From Thalassia testudinum (taxonomy: Eukaryota > Streptophyta > Magnoliopsida > Alismatales > Hydrocharitaceae), in the NCBI GenBank assembly GCA_037157565.1, contig JAZHRO010000055.1:42253001-42317000 (forward strand): a stretch of DNA of 64,000 bases, read 5' to 3'. Both the position numbers and the translations under genes were made by a program. Shown one piece after another: positions 1-12,368 of the stretch (position 1 is its first letter; every line of letters starts with the position of its first letter). The notes beneath the pieces were generated by a model. The model made no database searches, had not been told where the DNA came from, and was given only the letters and a program-made list of their open reading frames with translations.

Positions 1-1205
1 GAAGCAGGAGGAACTAGGGGTGAGGCAGGGCGTCGTCGTCGTCACAGGATCCGCATCCCAAATGAAGTGAGAGGACAACCGCGATATGCTCCACGAAGGG
101 GGGAGGTCGAAAAAATCTAATTTTTACTCTAAAGGAGCATCCCAGGTTTGGGACAAGCTTTTAGAGCTTTAGAGGAGATGAGAGAAGAGAAGAGATGAGA
201 AATATGTGGGGGTCGCAGGGCTATATATAGGTGTAGATTGGAAAGGGTACAAAGGTCATTTCACTTAAAAAGATTAAATCAAGGGTCTTTAGTGGCGTAT
301 TTAAATGTCACTAAAGCCCCCAAACGTGGGCTTGGTGCACGCCCACTCGCGCCCTCTCTCCTTCCTCGCACCTCAACGCAAAGCCACGTTCTTGCCCTCT
401 CAGTCGTCCGATCAAGAGATCAGACGACTTAAAGCACTCGAACTCTTCTTTTTCAGCCGTTGAGAGTCAGCACTTGCCTCTCCGCAGCCGTTGGATCCTC
501 GCATCCAACAGCTCAAATTGCGCACAGCCCCCCCTGGCGTCTGATCGGGCATTTAGATCCGCGTAGGATCATGCATGCGTGATCTGCGTGCATCCGTTGT
601 GCCACATCGCGCCTCCATCACCGTCTGATCTCCATCTGAGGGCTGGATTGCGTTCACGCATAGCTACGCATGATTTAAGGTGCAGCAGGAACGACCAATG
701 CGCCAAGGCTGAGAGTTGGTCACGTCTTCATCTAAGCCGCGCGCGCTTGTGGCCGTTGGATCAAAGATACAACAGCCCAGATTTGATCTTGCGTTGAGAG
801 AGTGAGAATGCGGCGGGTCTTCAGACTTTTGCTGGGCCAGTTTGGGTGGTCGAGATGGCACCACGTGATACCATCTTGGCCGTCCATCTTCTGTGACTTC
901 TAAAAGGTGCCACGGATGTCAAATTAGGCCAATTTTCATGTCGTTAAGATGCGATCATCGATCCGAACCCATCCGTGCGATCGGATTTGTCATCTGAAGT
1001 GTGGATTGACACCATCTTGACCCTTGATCTCTGACCTTCAACGGATTATATCTGATGCTACAGAAGTCCGATTGAAGCGATCTTAGAGTCGTTGAACTCC
1101 AATCGTCGCCCTGATCAGATCCGTACGATTGGATTTTTAATCTGAGGCCCCGATTAAAAGTCACATGTCCCTGGCCACCCAAAAAGAAGAAATTACTATA
1201 CAATT
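1..1205 (-). repeat. Partial LTR (U3 plus leader) of an unidentified LTR retrotransposon
   Basis: No credible coding sequence is present. On the minus strand a TATA-like block (CCTATATATAGCCC, about 221-234) is followed by a CT-rich leader running towards base 100, the usual layout of an LTR promoter. The presumed U3 (240-1150) contains many imperfect copies of short phrases such as GATCNGACGG and CGTACGGATC. A short (GTC)n run lies at about 32-43. The left side is cut by the window. The right border near 1195-1220 is set only by the loss of these phrases and the start of hAT-like sequence. No partner LTR or target-site duplication is visible, so the call is tentative. Confidence 0.4.
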
Positions 1206-1339
1206 TGTACAATTTGACCTAAATGCATGATGATATATGTTATGCAATATTTATAATGCATGATGTTAATATGATATTAAGAACATGCATTAATAGACAT
1301 TTTTGGCTATTCAAATGTATACACATCAGTATGCAGGTG

Positions 1340-2347
1340 CTAGTATATGCAAGGCAGGTTTTGCATATTTGCGAAACCTACCAAGAAGCAAAAGGGTGGC
1401 ATCACTAGTTTCTTCCGTTACAAGAGTGTTAGGTGATCCCAAATAGAAAAAAAAAGGTATTTAAGGCAATGCAAAGGAGATGGTTGGTAAAGCGTCATGC
1501 TATTCTAGATCATGTGGCAGAGGAACTATGCGTATAGAATGTTATTGATGTCGCCACTCAAGGTGGATTAGGAGTTAAGGCTCCCACAGCCTATGAGACA
1601 ATTAATAAGTGCATGCCTATGGAAAAGCTAGAAATACAGTACATCAATGATTTGAAGGCACTATGGCCACAATACGGGTGCACAATTATAGTCGATGGGT
1701 GTTGAGTAGCTACATAAAAAGGTAGATTATTAACTTTCTTGTGAATTGTGACGGTTAATCCATTTTCATCAAATCCATAGATGCTTCACACAAGGTGAAG
1801 GATTTTACGTATATTTATGGATCGTTGAAAGATGTTATCGATGAGGCTAGGAAAGAACATGTGACAGATAATCACAAATAATGACAGCAACTTCAAAAAG
1901 GCGGCTAAGAAAATAATGCAATCAAGTATGGAATCTTTTACACCAGATGTGTTACACATTGCATATACCTCATTTAAAAATACTTTGGGCATCGAAAGTC
2001 TGTGACTTCAGTTGTCGACAAAGCATGAAATGTTACATCATTTATCTCCAATCATGGACATATTGGAATGATGAATTGAGCTATTTTGGAATTACATGCT
2101 TTACCACCACCTACATTGCCTTGCAAAGCATTTTAGCTAATTAAGTTAGTTTAAAGGCAATAATAAACTCACAAAAGTGGTTTTTTATATCTGAGATAGG
2201 ACATATGCTGGAAAAGATGTAGAGGATCTGCATAACTAGAGATTATGGGATGATTATAACTGCATTGCTCACATTAAGAAACCCATCTTAGCATTGAGAA
2301 TGGAGGATGAGGACTAGTTAATGATGAGCTATATTTATGCAGCAATG
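1340..2347 (+). pseudogene. hAT transposase fragment 1 (BED finger remnant and DUF659-like region)
   Basis: Translated across stops and frameshifts, this stretch follows a plant hAT transposase. A remnant of the second half of a BED zinc finger (KQKGGITSFF) lies near 1385-1420. The DUF659 order follows from 1555 to 2000: GGLGVKAPTAYE, a conserved CTIIVDGC block near 1680-1705 (normally followed by TDW-like residues), IKSIDASHKVKD, then a VTDN motif and CVTHCIYL. At least ten stops or frameshifts make it non-functional. The frame is cut at 2347 by the small LTR element at 2353-4046 and resumes after it. Confidence 0.7.
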
Positions 2348-2352
2348 GATAT

Positions 2353-2842
2353 TGTCAGGATTTGCGCAAGTAGGACCGTGGAGGCTCCTCGGCGTGGGAG
2401 AGGATAGTCCCACGTGGACTAGGTGGCATGCAAATCGAGGTAGGCAACCATGTGGTCGACGGCCTCATGTAAGTGGCACAGGAGGCCGTGCACCTTGGAT
2501 GGTGGCCAATGATGGTGTTGTTGAAGAAGAGAGAGGGAGTGGAGTAGTAGAATAGGAAATATTATTTAATTAAAAGAAAATACAAGGGAAGACTCTTTAT
2601 ATAAAGAGAACATATCCCAACAATTGGAAACAAAAGATCTTATCACTAAACAAATCCCAAACATATTTCTTAAAACATATTTACTAAAAATAACAAACTT
2701 AACAATTAAGCAAATTACTCAACTTGGTCTCTTGGACTACCAACCTGCTAGCCTTGTGGACCCTCTACTGCCTGCCACGTGGCTTGGATGACTACCATGT
2801 GGCACTTGCCACTTGCCACGTGGCCCATCTTTATTCCCAATG
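2353..2842 (-). repeat. 3' LTR of the small copia-like element
   Basis: About 490 bp, aligning with 3626-4046 apart from an extra ~70-bp A/T-rich insert around 2530-2610. The inner border carries the expected purine tract GAGAGGGG on the minus strand (2843-2850). Several CACGTG G-box cores are present (about 2410, 2777 and 2818). Confidence 0.8.
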
Positions 2843-3613
2843 CCCCTCTCAAGTCGAGGCCAAGAGAATGATGGCTTGTCGAACTTGATATTGCTATATC
2901 GTTCTTTTGTTAAAGAGTTGAGAATGCTTTTCATGTATCTTCTACGCTCGAGAGTTGAGCCCTTTATCCCATCGTTCCCCGATGCATTAAAAGGTTCCAT
3001 GTGCCTCCTTGAAAAGTATGGCGCCTTGCTCGTGAGTCGGAAAAGACCCTCAGCTTTTCTTCGATCTAAGGTCACCAAGAGAAAGTGAAGTCAATGCAGT
3101 CATTGTACTCTTCTAGAGGCTACACTATGCCTCTTCTTTGTCGAGTCAGAGTCGAAACGATCGTCGTGGTACTCATTATCCGCTTATTTGATCTGTTTGG
3201 TATCCTTTGTTACAAAAACACCCCTTCTTTTGAAGAGAAAAAAATCGAATACAAAGGTACCAGGTGCCTTGAAATATCTTCTAATAAATCTCCTCCCCAA
3301 GCTTTATTTTCTTCTTCAACTCTGGTGGCTCCTCAAGGAGCATGCCAAGCTTCTCCTAACTTGCAACAAATATCTTTAAGGCGCGAGCCCACAAAACATA
3401 GTTGGGCGCGCTACTAAACTTGATGGTTGTCCCGTAGACAACGACCTTGCTTTCTCTTAGACCAACTATGGCATCTCCAACGGTCGTGGTTGACTCTGTT
3501 ATCTTCTATAGCCTTCCTTCTCCACATAAGGCGCTGGATCTGTCGAGAAAGACTTTATAGATGCGGATATCACCATGTGGTAAAATCTCCACACACAGGA
3601 GCCTAGACTAAAT

Positions 3614-3625
3614 GCTCTGATACCA
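3614..3625 (-). promoter_or_regulatory. Primer binding site (initiator tRNA-Met type)
   Basis: The minus strand reads TGGTATCAGAGC directly after the LTR end at 3626. This is the standard plant copia primer binding site and it fixes the orientation of the element. Confidence 0.9.
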
Positions 3626-4046
3626 TGTTAAGATTTGTGTAATTAGGAGCATGGAGGCTACTTGGCGTGGGAAAGGATAGTCTCACATGGACTAGGTGGC
3701 ACGCAAACCAAGGCAAGTAGCCATGTGGTTGGCGGCCTGGTGTAAGTGGCACATGAGGCTATGCACCTTGGATGGTGGCCAATGATGGTGTTGTTGGAGG
3801 GAGTGGAGTAGTAGAATGGAACATATCCCAACAATTGGAAACAAAAGATCTTATCACTTAAGGAGAGATTTTACCACTAAACAAATCTCAAACATATTTC
3901 CTAAAACATATTTACTACAAATAGCAAACTTAACAATTAAGCAAATGAGTCAACTTGGCTTCTTGGACCACCAACCCACCGGCCCTGCAGGCCCTCCACT
4001 GCCTACCACGTGGCACTTGCCACGTGGCCCATCTTGATTCCCAACA
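3626..4046 (-). repeat. 5' LTR of the small copia-like element
   Basis: A 421-bp repeat, TGTTAAG...CCCAACA on the plus strand, followed by the GATAT target duplication at 4047. Two close CACGTG motifs lie near 4008 and 4022. Confidence 0.85.
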
Positions 4047-4051
4047 GATAT

Positions 4052-4865
4052 GATAGAGGAGAAGGTGGTAGAAAATGCAGAAGGTCCAAACCACCTTTTA
4101 TAAAGATAATAAGGGAAAGAAATGGTAACATGTTGTCACACTTATTCCAACTTATTGGTAAGTATACTTATTAATTTCTAGGAATTCTAAATGTAGAAGA
4201 CTAAGTACCTTTGTTTACAAATATAATTTATTTATTAATCATTTCCTATTGTAATATAAGTTGTTATCTAAATCCCAAATATTTCTACAAGTGCAACTTT
4301 GGCTTACTAGATGATCTTGCCAGTGCCTTGCAAGAAGTGATGGAAAAGCTTATTTGTGTCACGAGAGAGCAAGTATTATGCATAAGGTATGTACATTACA
4401 TATATAATGAGTTTAAAGTTATGAAGCATATGTTAGAGGATGAATAAGATGTTTGACTGCGAGACGATCTTCGTGGTTTAACTTAAATATTATAGAGACA
4501 AAATAACGTCCACTAGGACTAGGTTAGCATAAGAATCCATTAAGAGCATCCATCCTAGTAATAATCAATATCTTTCTAATATTGCTAATTTTGCAGTGGT
4601 TATAGTTGACTAACAACCTTAATATTTTCCTTTTACAGCTGAATGGTGAAGTTGTTATGGGATGGCTACCTTAGGGTGTTGTCACAGATGACATCTGCTG
4701 GTGGATGTAAAAGGAATTAGAGTACATTCACCTCATTCACTCCAAAAGAAAAAATAAGCTAGGCAAGGAAAGACTTAATGACCTTGTATTCATCCATTAT
4801 AACACAATATTAATGATAAGACATCGTTATGAGGGTTATAAAGTCACTCAAGCTGATCTGATTGA
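4052..4865 (+). pseudogene. hAT transposase fragment 2 (C-terminal/dimerisation region)
   Basis: This continues the hAT frame after the small LTR element. Recognisable blocks are CYLNPKYFY near 4265, LLDDLASALQEVMEKL near 4300, and a decayed dimerisation tail ending ERLNDLVFIHYN at about 4765-4805, which matches the RLNDLVF-HYN block of plant hAT enzymes. Multiple stops are present. The fragment is cut at 4866-4870 by the Athila-like element and continues at 18477. Confidence 0.7.
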
Positions 4866-5798
4866 TTTAATGATGGGAACCCCATCATGAGCCCTAACTA
4901 GCTCATTTTGACCTAAGAAAGAGAATAAAAGCTCCTACATAACCTAGAGAAGGGCCTAATTCAAGATATTACTGTTCTGAGAAGAAAATATGAAACAAAG
5001 GGTAAAACTGCAATTTTACCATTGCAGTACATCAACGAGATTTCTCAGTGACTAAACATAGGTCAATTGAACTTAACAAGAAAAGTGGGATGGTTCAATC
5101 AGAAAAGGGCTATTGTGAGATCTAAAGATTAAATGATATTCTGTAACCCTAAAACAAACCCACTTAATTTTACAAGGTTCTGGTCAGGATAAAAATCAAC
5201 TAAACCCTCTAAAATTCATGGAAAAATATCCTCTAAGGTTTAGAACCTTCAAATTGACCTTTGGAACCTATTTTGTCTTAAATAGAGGTCCTAGCTAATT
5301 ATTTGACCTAATTTAGGCTTTTGTGTAAAATGTCCACCCAAACGTGGTCAAACCTAAAATCCAACTTTACCATTGGATTCCTTAGGTCCAAATTAGGTTT
5401 CTACCAAAATTTGGACCTAAGGAAAGGTTATCTTGACCTACTTTGCAAAATAGTCCACCCAATTACATTTTGACCCCTAACTTTTGAAAATCTTTGCGCA
5501 AACCCCCTATCTTCCTCGCCACTCTTTGCATTTAGGTCCCTCCGCCATTATAGCGGAGTCCTACTCCAGGGAGGATTTGAGGAGGATTTCTCCCCGATTC
5601 CTCAGAGATCTCCCAGATTTGGAAGGGAGATCCTCTAAGGAATTCCCTATCGTCTAAACATAATCTCAAGATATGATTCGCACCCAATCCCTCGTGCGAA
5701 CGCTCGAGAGAAATGGGTATCAGTCGCACCTTCCTTCTCCGGCGAGATTCTTGCGCTTGGAAGCTTGCCTTCCAAGTACAAGGACCTCTGCCAGCAGC

Positions 5799-5806
5799 TA
5801 TAAAAG
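5799..5806 (+). promoter_or_regulatory. LTR TATA box
   Basis: TATAAAAG, identical in sequence and context in the 3' LTR at 16632-16639. It lies about 930 bp inside the LTR and is the best candidate for the retrotransposon's core promoter. Confidence 0.65.
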
Positions 5807-6779
5807 GACCCCCTGTCCTTGCCGCTTCTCTCAAGCTTGTTTTGGCAGCTGATACCCCCAAATTTCTTCCTCCCTCATCTCCGGCCAACAGCCTGCAAGC
5901 TCTGGCGATCTCCCCACCTTGTCGCTTTGCCACCATACCAGTGGTAGAGTCTTCTCCGCCTTGCTCCTCTGTGTTGCGCCGCACCTGCGCACGCTCCTCC
6001 AACCCCTTCGTCGTCGCCGTCATCCTCACCTCAGGGCCTTCTCCGATGACGACACACACGCGCCATTCGTCCTCCGCCTTTCCCCCTCCATCCAACTACC
6101 CTCAGTAAGTTCCTCTCTCCCTACCTTTTATTTTCCCCCTCTTAATTTCAGAAAACCCCCCTCGACAGCCACCGATCACCTCCGTCTTCCTTATCTCCGA
6201 CAGACCATCGACGAGGTGCAACCGTCGCTCCACCCCTCCACACGCCTCATCACCTACCTCAGAACCTCCGCCATCACTCACTGATCATCATCTGCACCGC
6301 CATCGACCGCCAACACCCCTCCAAGTGCCCACCGAACACACGCACTTCCACGGTCACAGTCCAACCTAGGCACACACGCCTAGGCCGCTCTATGGCACGC
6401 CACCCCCCGCCTCACCTTCGTCGTGACACGGCGAAGCTCCCCAAGTAATTTGACAGGGCTGCGAGGGCGTATTATTGATTTTCAGGTCCGACCCTCTTCC
6501 GCCATTGGAGCAGGCGTAAAGGAGCAAGCTTGCTCGCTTCAGGTCGCACTGCTCCAGGTTGAGGTGTCCCAGGTGCGCATAATTAGTCCACGAACCTTTC
6601 GCACCTGGCAATCAGAGGCTTCATTGACTGCAGCTGCCCCAATTGCACGAGAGTTCTCCCACGACACCTGCCTCGTTCGCGACCCACACTTATGCGGACC
6701 TGGCCGGCCCGTTTACCTTGCACTCCTCGCTCACTACCTACGCCGGTGCACCTGGACCCGGGTGTGCGTAACCCGACCC

Positions 6780-7275
6780 GATTACCCGGCTGGCTCTGAG
6801 AGAGCAAAGAGATAGAGAGCGAACGCGGGGGAGGGTAGGAGTAAGTTTTGCTCTTCTCTGTGCAGGGAAAGGGGGAGAAGGGAGAGGCAGCTGCTGAAGG
6901 AGCTGCGGAAGAAACTGAAGGCAGGAGCAGATAAGGAAGGACTTGAAGGTAGAGAAGGCAGAAGACAAATAAGGAAGCCGCTGACAAAAAGCTAAGGAAA
7001 GAAGGGCCAAAGGTGAAGGCAGGAGCGGCTAAGGAAGCCAAGGGCAGAAGCTGGAGAAAGAAAGGACTTGAAGGCAAAGTTGAAGGAAAGAAATCAAAGA
7101 AGAAACTGAAGCCAAGGTACACAGAGAAGAAAAGAAGAAAAGGAAGGAGCTACAGAGAATCAAAGGCAGAGAAAGAGTAAGGAACCAAGAGAAGAAAAAG
7201 AAGGAAGAAGACAGAAGAAGTCACAGAGAGAGAAGAAATCAGAGAAGGAAGAAAAGAGAAGAGAAGAAAGAAGAG
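6780..7275 (+). repeat. Long purine-rich (G/A) tract near the LTR 3' end
   Basis: About 450 bp with very few pyrimidines on the plus strand, built from irregular GAAGG/AAGAAG/GGCAGGAG units. The same tract occurs in the 3' LTR at about 17790-18225. Lys/Glu-rich frames through it are shifted by indels between the two copies, so it is not coding. It would lie in the transcribed part of the LTR. Confidence 0.8.
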
Positions 7276-7521
7276 AGACATTCTATTTCTTTTTACATTT
7301 CTTCTCCTTAGCATCTATACACATTGAATTTCATTCTATTGCTTCATATTATTGTTGAACATCAAATTTTGATTAATTTGATATTGTGATCTTAGTTTTT
7401 AAATACCAATTTGCTCCCTGTGTTCGACCTCGGATACTTACATTTTCGAGTAATAAACTTCGATTTCATTTATACTGCAACGCAACATCTTTTAACCACC
7501 CATTTCGTCTCGTAAACATTT

Positions 7522-7539
7522 TGGTGCCGTTGCCAGGGA
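7522..7539 (+). promoter_or_regulatory. Primer binding site (tRNA-Asp type)
   Basis: TGGTGCCGTTGCCAGGGA begins 3 bases after the 5' LTR. It matches the complement of the plant tRNA-Asp 3' end (TGGCGCCGTTGCC...) with one C-to-T change at a CpG. Confidence 0.85.
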
Positions 7540-8469
7540 GCAACGGGCATTTTAGAAACTTTGATCACAACCTCTGATTCAATACTAACTCTCTCTCTTT
7601 TGCCATGATTGTTTCAGGGGAAGAAAAGGAAAAGAAAACAGCCGCACAACAACTACACAAGGAACAGGTAAATTCTCATTAGCCCTTTCTCTTAATCCCC
7701 TCAAAATCTGAAAAGGAAAACAAAGAAAAATCAATCTAGGACTACCTGTTTCCATATTTAGTAATTCACCAAAGTTGCCTGATTTTTATTTCAGAACATT
7801 TTTGAATTGCACATCCATTTAAGGTAACTAGGGCTAACACCTTCTTGATTGAGCCCTAGATACCATATTTAAGGCAACTAAATTGGACCAAATAGAACCA
7901 ACTTAAGGATTTCAATCTAGGATTTTAGAGACACATCTTCTCTTAAACAAAGAATCAAAAATTTCAAAAGGAGGTGTACCTAAGCCTTGTTTGAAGAGAT
8001 TTATCCAAGAGAAACCCTAAGAAAATCAAGCTCTTAATTCACTTGAACCCTAAAAGAAATGACCTAAAAGCTCTCAAAGGAACAAAGAGGTGGAGTTGAT
8101 CCTTTGAGTCAACCAACCTTAAAATTAGGTCACTTTTTGCACTCAAAAGACCTAAAGTTCAAGTGGAACCCTAAGCACCTTAATCTTAATTAAAAGAGGT
8201 AGACTTAAGAGGACAAGGTCCCCATTCTGGTCTACCTGGAATCTCAGTGACAAGAGAGGTCGGGTGGGGGAAACTCTGTAACTCGTGGGGACGCTCTACC
8301 GTGTAAAGGTCTTTGCAGGACTCTCTCTCTGGATGACCAGGTATTTCTCAGGTGGACGACCTGTCTAACTAAGGGATATCATCCGCCCCTAACCTCTATA
8401 GTCACCCAACATTTTTTGGGTGTCTCGATTGGGTCCAGCACATTCTAATCTCATCAAATCCTTCAGTGC
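7540..8469 (+). other. Untranslated leader of the Athila-like element
   Basis: A/T-rich, stop-laden sequence between the primer binding site and gag, with phrases such as AACCCTA and GACCTAAA. Nothing codes here. This is the usual place for packaging and dimerisation signals, but none can be assigned by eye. Confidence 0.6.
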
Positions 8470-10306
8470 ATGTTTGGTAAGAGGTCCTTAAGACCATCCT
8501 TAAGACCTGTAGAAATCCACTCCCGCCAAGGTCAAGCCTTGATGCCCGTGTTTGTGCAGAAACCCCACCACATAGATCTCTCCTCCGATACATCAGAATC
8601 GAGTTTTTCCATCATCGCACAACCCATTGAAGAAGAAAACAACTTTGAGCACCAACTTCAGTGCTTAAATGATATATTCCAAAACTTTGTAAACCCGCCG
8701 CAACGTCATATAATGCGAGATCACTATAATCCCACTGCAGTGGCAATCGAGCCTTGAGTCCAAATCCTAGCTGGAGGTCCTGATTCTGAACTCAAGCCCA
8801 ATATGATTCATGCCATACCAAAATTCCATGGGCTTAACTCCAATGATCCATTCCAGCATATTAAGCAACTCAAACATCTAGCCCAGACCTTCGGGTCAGA
8901 TGCACAAAACTGGGATATTCTACTCATGAAGATGTTTTCTTTCTCCCTCATGAACAAGGCTGCTCATTGGTATCAGACTCAAACTCGTCCGATCAACACA
9001 TGGGTCGAACTCCAGTCCGAATTTTTGAAGTTCTTCCCCGTTGGCAAAATAAATGCCCTGCGCCACCAGATCACTAATTTCACTCAACAATCGGGAGAAC
9101 CTCTTCATGAGGCATGGGATCGATTCTTGGATCTCATGCGAAAGTGCCCCCATCACGGAGTTCCAAAATGGGAACAAGTCCAGTCTTTCTACCAGGGACT
9201 CCGTGAAGACATTCGATTATTCGTCAATGTAACCTACGGAGGAAACATCATGGGTCAACATGAGGACACGGTGTGAGAGATTTTCGAGAATGTTAGAGAA
9301 CTCCATCAATAATGACTCTATGGGCTTATTCGATCGAACGAATGCCCGCACATCGACAAATCTTAGGGGAGTACATGAGACGCAGGCCTGTCCACATCCG
9401 TCGACTTGGAGCTAATAGCCATTCAGTTGGACAAGGTCTCTATCATAAAGAAGGTGGACGAGCTGACTTGGCATCTGCAGCGAGCCACCTTTGCGCAAAA
9501 CTCATTTGTACAGCCACCTCTTGCGAGGGAAACTGTGCAGAACATCTATCACCGCTCTTCTCAGGGGATGGACCCGTATCCACCCCCGTCTGACTCCAGG
9601 ATCGGAGGGACCTCCGATCCACTCTATTCTAGTTGAGGGAACACTGAACCCTCATACTCTGATTTTCCTGAGGCTCCTCAGACCTGAGAGGACCTCAACG
9701 CCATCCAGAATGACCCATTCTCCAATACCTACAACCCTGGATGGCGGAATCATCCCAACTTTTTGTGTGTGGAAAATTCTCAGAATCAAAGACCACCTTA
9801 TCAACCCCGTCCACAAGCTCCTCGTCCATATCAGCCGCCTCAGTCTCAACCCAACCCCACCTATCAATCTAGATCAAACCAAGATCAAATGACTCTTATC
9901 CTGCAAACACTGGCTGGCATTTAGAAGATGAATGCGGCAATACAGAAACAGCACAACGACGAGATCACAGAGGTTCGCAATCAACTCACCCAGATGGCGA
10001 ATTCCCGCCTACCTGGCACACTTCCTTCGCAACCTATGCCAAACCCAAATAACATGCCGACTCAGAGGCGCGTTATGAACCCAAACCAGGCCACACACAT
10101 ATGATTTATCCGGCCCCTTCTGTTCCATCACTCGATGAGATGGAAGCTTTGACATCTTACGCGGGATTTCAACAGCAGCCACCCATTTTACCAACCCCAA
10201 ACCAAAACCAGGCAGGATTAAACTCCGTAACCTGTAGTGTAAAGCAACTCAAGACCCACCTTATTAAAACCACTCCAAGCCTGATAGTAACCCAAGCCCT
10301 AAGATA
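8470..10306 (+). pseudogene. gag: Athila-like gag (capsid) remnant
   Basis: Gag forms the cytoplasmic virus-like particle. The best block is 8803-9276 (157 codons), a Retrotrans_gag-type domain: IPKFHGLNSNDPFQHI, then AAHWYQ, a WVELQSEFLKFFP core and FYQGL near its end. Downstream, in other frames, come a linker (QLDKVSIIKKVDEL near 9430), a Pro/Gln/Asn-rich tail (9690-10080, with NPGWRNHPNF typical of Athila gag) and a short coiled stretch before protease. No zinc knuckle is seen. Stops at about 8757, 9274, 9310 and 9636, plus frame changes, inactivate it. Confidence 0.85.
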
Positions 10307-10516
10307 GTTATCCAGGATACCCTTTTCCCAGATCAAGAACCTGGACCTATTCTAGAGGAACCAACCAAGGTTCCATTTCCCGAGGGCTTGACTAAGGGAG
10401 AGAGGATAACCAAACCTGTGGCTCCTGAGGAGGATCTGATCAAGCTCTTTGAACAGGTCCAAATAAACATCCCCTTGATGGATACAATCCGCCACGTACC
10501 GACTTACGCATAATTT

Positions 10517-11005
10517 TTGAAAGACGTGTGTACACCCAAGCATAAGCCGCGAACTAAAAGTAGGAGTCCGATCGTACTGTCAAAGCAAGCCAGCTCTGTA
10601 ATCTCGAGTAAACTCCCATCCAAGGCTAAAAGCCTAAGTAATCCCCTGATTTCATGTAAAATTGGTGATACCCAATTCGACAGAGCCTTGTTAGACCTAG
10701 GTGCCTCCATAAACCTAATACCTACATCCCTCATTAACCACCTTGAAGAGTCCGAGCTTAAACCGACAGAGGTGACATTGCAGTTAGCCGATCGATCCAT
10801 CAAGTCACCTAATGGAATACTCGAGGATGTCATTGTTATGGTACGGGATTTCTACTTTCCAGTGGATTTTATAGTTCTATATATGGATGCACCTGAGAAC
10901 CCAAATGATACACCAACTATACTAGGGAGACCCTTTCTGGCCACTGCTAGGGCCAATATAAACTATGAGGGCCAAATAGAATTAAAATTGGGAACCAAAC
11001 TTTAA
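10517..11005 (+). pseudogene. Retrotransposon aspartic protease domain
   Basis: A 162-codon open stretch with a retropepsin-like fold. The catalytic signature ALLDLGASINLIP has its aspartate at residue 60 (D-L-G-A-S in place of the usual D-T/S-G), followed by VTLQLADRS and the flap/ILGRPFLATA block near residues 134-143. It would cleave the Gag-Pol polyprotein. The frame is locally open, but the surrounding polyprotein is broken on both sides, so it is counted as a pseudogene. Confidence 0.85.
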
Positions 11006-11515
11006 AGATTGACATCTTTAAGGCCTAACAAGGGATTAATTGCGGTGTTATAAAACGAATATGTGATATCAAAGCCATGTTGATGAACCGCATATCGAGG
11101 ACAACCTCATTAGCCCCGATCAACCACTAGAAGATCAAAACCTGCAGAGGAGTCTGAACCAGATCTAGATACACCTATAACTCCTACCCTTGTTCCTGAC
11201 ACACACCCTGAACCGCCCGCTGCTGCTGATAATCCCGTCCTGGAACTCAAGCCCCTTCCCGATCATCTGAAATAAGCCTTTTTGGGTTCTAATCAGACAT
11301 TTCTTATGATTATCAACTCCAGACTCATACCTGACCAGGAATCCCGTCTAATTACTGTTCTCTAGCAAAATCGTAGAGCCATTTGATGGACTCTCGATGA
11401 CTTGACTGGCATAAGCCCCTCTTATTGCACACACCAAATCTACACCGAAGAAGGCGCACGACCTTCGCAAGAAATGCAGAGACGTTTGAACCCTAATCTG
11501 CAGGTCGTGAAAGGA

Positions 11516-12314
11516 GATCATTAAGTGGTTAGATGCAGGGATCATCTACCCGATCTCCAACAGTCGATGGGTAAGTCCAATTCAGGTTATGCCTAAGAAG
11601 CTAAGACTCACCATCATCATGACTGAAACCGGAGAGGTCATACTGACCCATATAGCTAACTCGTGGAGAGTCTACATTGATTACAGAAGACTAAATTCCT
11701 CCACGAAGAAGGATCATTTCCCACTACCGTTTATTGATCAGATCCTCGAAAAACTAGTGGGAAATACGTTCTTCTGCTTTCTTGATGGGTACTCCGATTA
11801 TAACCAAGTGGTAATCCATCCAGAGGACCAAGAAAATACCACTTTCACCTGCCCCTTCGGAATGTACGTGTTCCGAAGGATGTCGCTCGGTCTCTGCAAT
11901 GCACCCGCGACATTTCAGCGGTGCATGCTTGCCATATTCTCAAATATAGTAGGTGATTATCTGGAAGTCATCATGGATGACTTTTCAGTATTTGCAGCAT
12001 CATTTGACGATTGCCTCCATTACTTGGTCCAAATACACAAGTGATGCATTGATGTGAATCAGGTTCTTTCCTAGGAAAAGAGCCATTTCATGATACCTGA
12101 GGGAATCGTCCTGGGACATCTGATTTCAGAGAAAGGCATCCAAGTCGATCGAGCCAAGGTTAACTTGATTTCCAAACTCCCTATGCCCAGCTCGATCAAG
12201 GACATCCGATCTTTTTTGCGTCACGTCGATTTTTACCGTCAATTTACCCCTAACTACTCTTCTCTCCAAGGATGTACCTTTCGAAATCTCCAAGGAATTA
12301 ACTCAAGCATTTAA
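11516..12314 (+). pseudogene. Gypsy reverse transcriptase remnant
   Basis: RT blocks in order: WLDAGIIYPISNSRWVSP just upstream in another frame, then in 11589-12044 YIDYRRLN, FFCFLDGYSDYNQ (first catalytic Asp), FGMYVFRRMSLGLCNAPATFQ, and the active-site box VIMDDF (two Asp at residues 130-131 of that ORF; usual form YMDD/VFMDD). The thumb/connection continues at 12090-12314 with GHLISEKGIQVD and FYRQFTPNYS. A stop at 12045 and a frameshift break the enzyme, though the catalytic residues are still readable. Confidence 0.9.
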
Positions 12315-12368
12315 GATCCTCCATGATCGAGTTACCCAAGCTCCGATCTTACAGTCCCGATCGAGATC

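Larger units (their letters stand above)
2353..4046 (-). mobile_element. Small non-autonomous copia-like LTR retrotransposon (TRIM-like)
   Basis: Two direct repeats (2353-2842 and 3626-4046) start TGTYARGATTTG and end near CCCAACA. They bound only 783 bp of internal DNA. A perfect 5-bp target duplication GATAT lies at 2348-2352 and 4047-4051. The primer binding site TGGTATCAGAGC reads on the minus strand at 3625-3614, so the element is minus-oriented and the right repeat is its 5' LTR. The internal region has a short gag-like stretch with stops (SAPNYVLWARALKIF on minus, near 3400) but no protease, integrase or RT. It splits the hAT frame. The size fits a TRIM or a deletion derivative of a copia element. 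Confidence 0.85.
4871..7518 (+). repeat. 5' LTR of the Athila-like element
   Basis: 2648 bp, TGATGGGAAC...GTAAACA. It is collinear with 15705-18471 apart from small indels and one ~124-bp block present only in the 3' copy. Apparent ORFs on both strands inside it are not conserved in frame between the two LTRs and are not treated as genes. Confidence 0.92.

Noticed and set aside
2737..3078. 113-codon minus ORF as a gene
   Set aside because: It crosses the LTR border of the small copia-like element and has no clear domain of its own.
5532..6284. Open frames of 187, 131 and 121 codons on both strands in the Athila 5' LTR
   Set aside because: The matching region of the 3' LTR (16546-17108) has related but shortened and shifted frames with no family motif. 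GC-rich LTR promoter DNA gives long chance ORFs.
6583..7122. 179-codon Ser/Phe/Leu-rich minus-strand ORF
   Set aside because: It is the complement of the purine tract; composition explains it.
7522..7539. A tRNA gene at the primer binding sites
   Set aside because: Only the 3'-end complement of a tRNA is present; there is no cloverleaf or A/B box.
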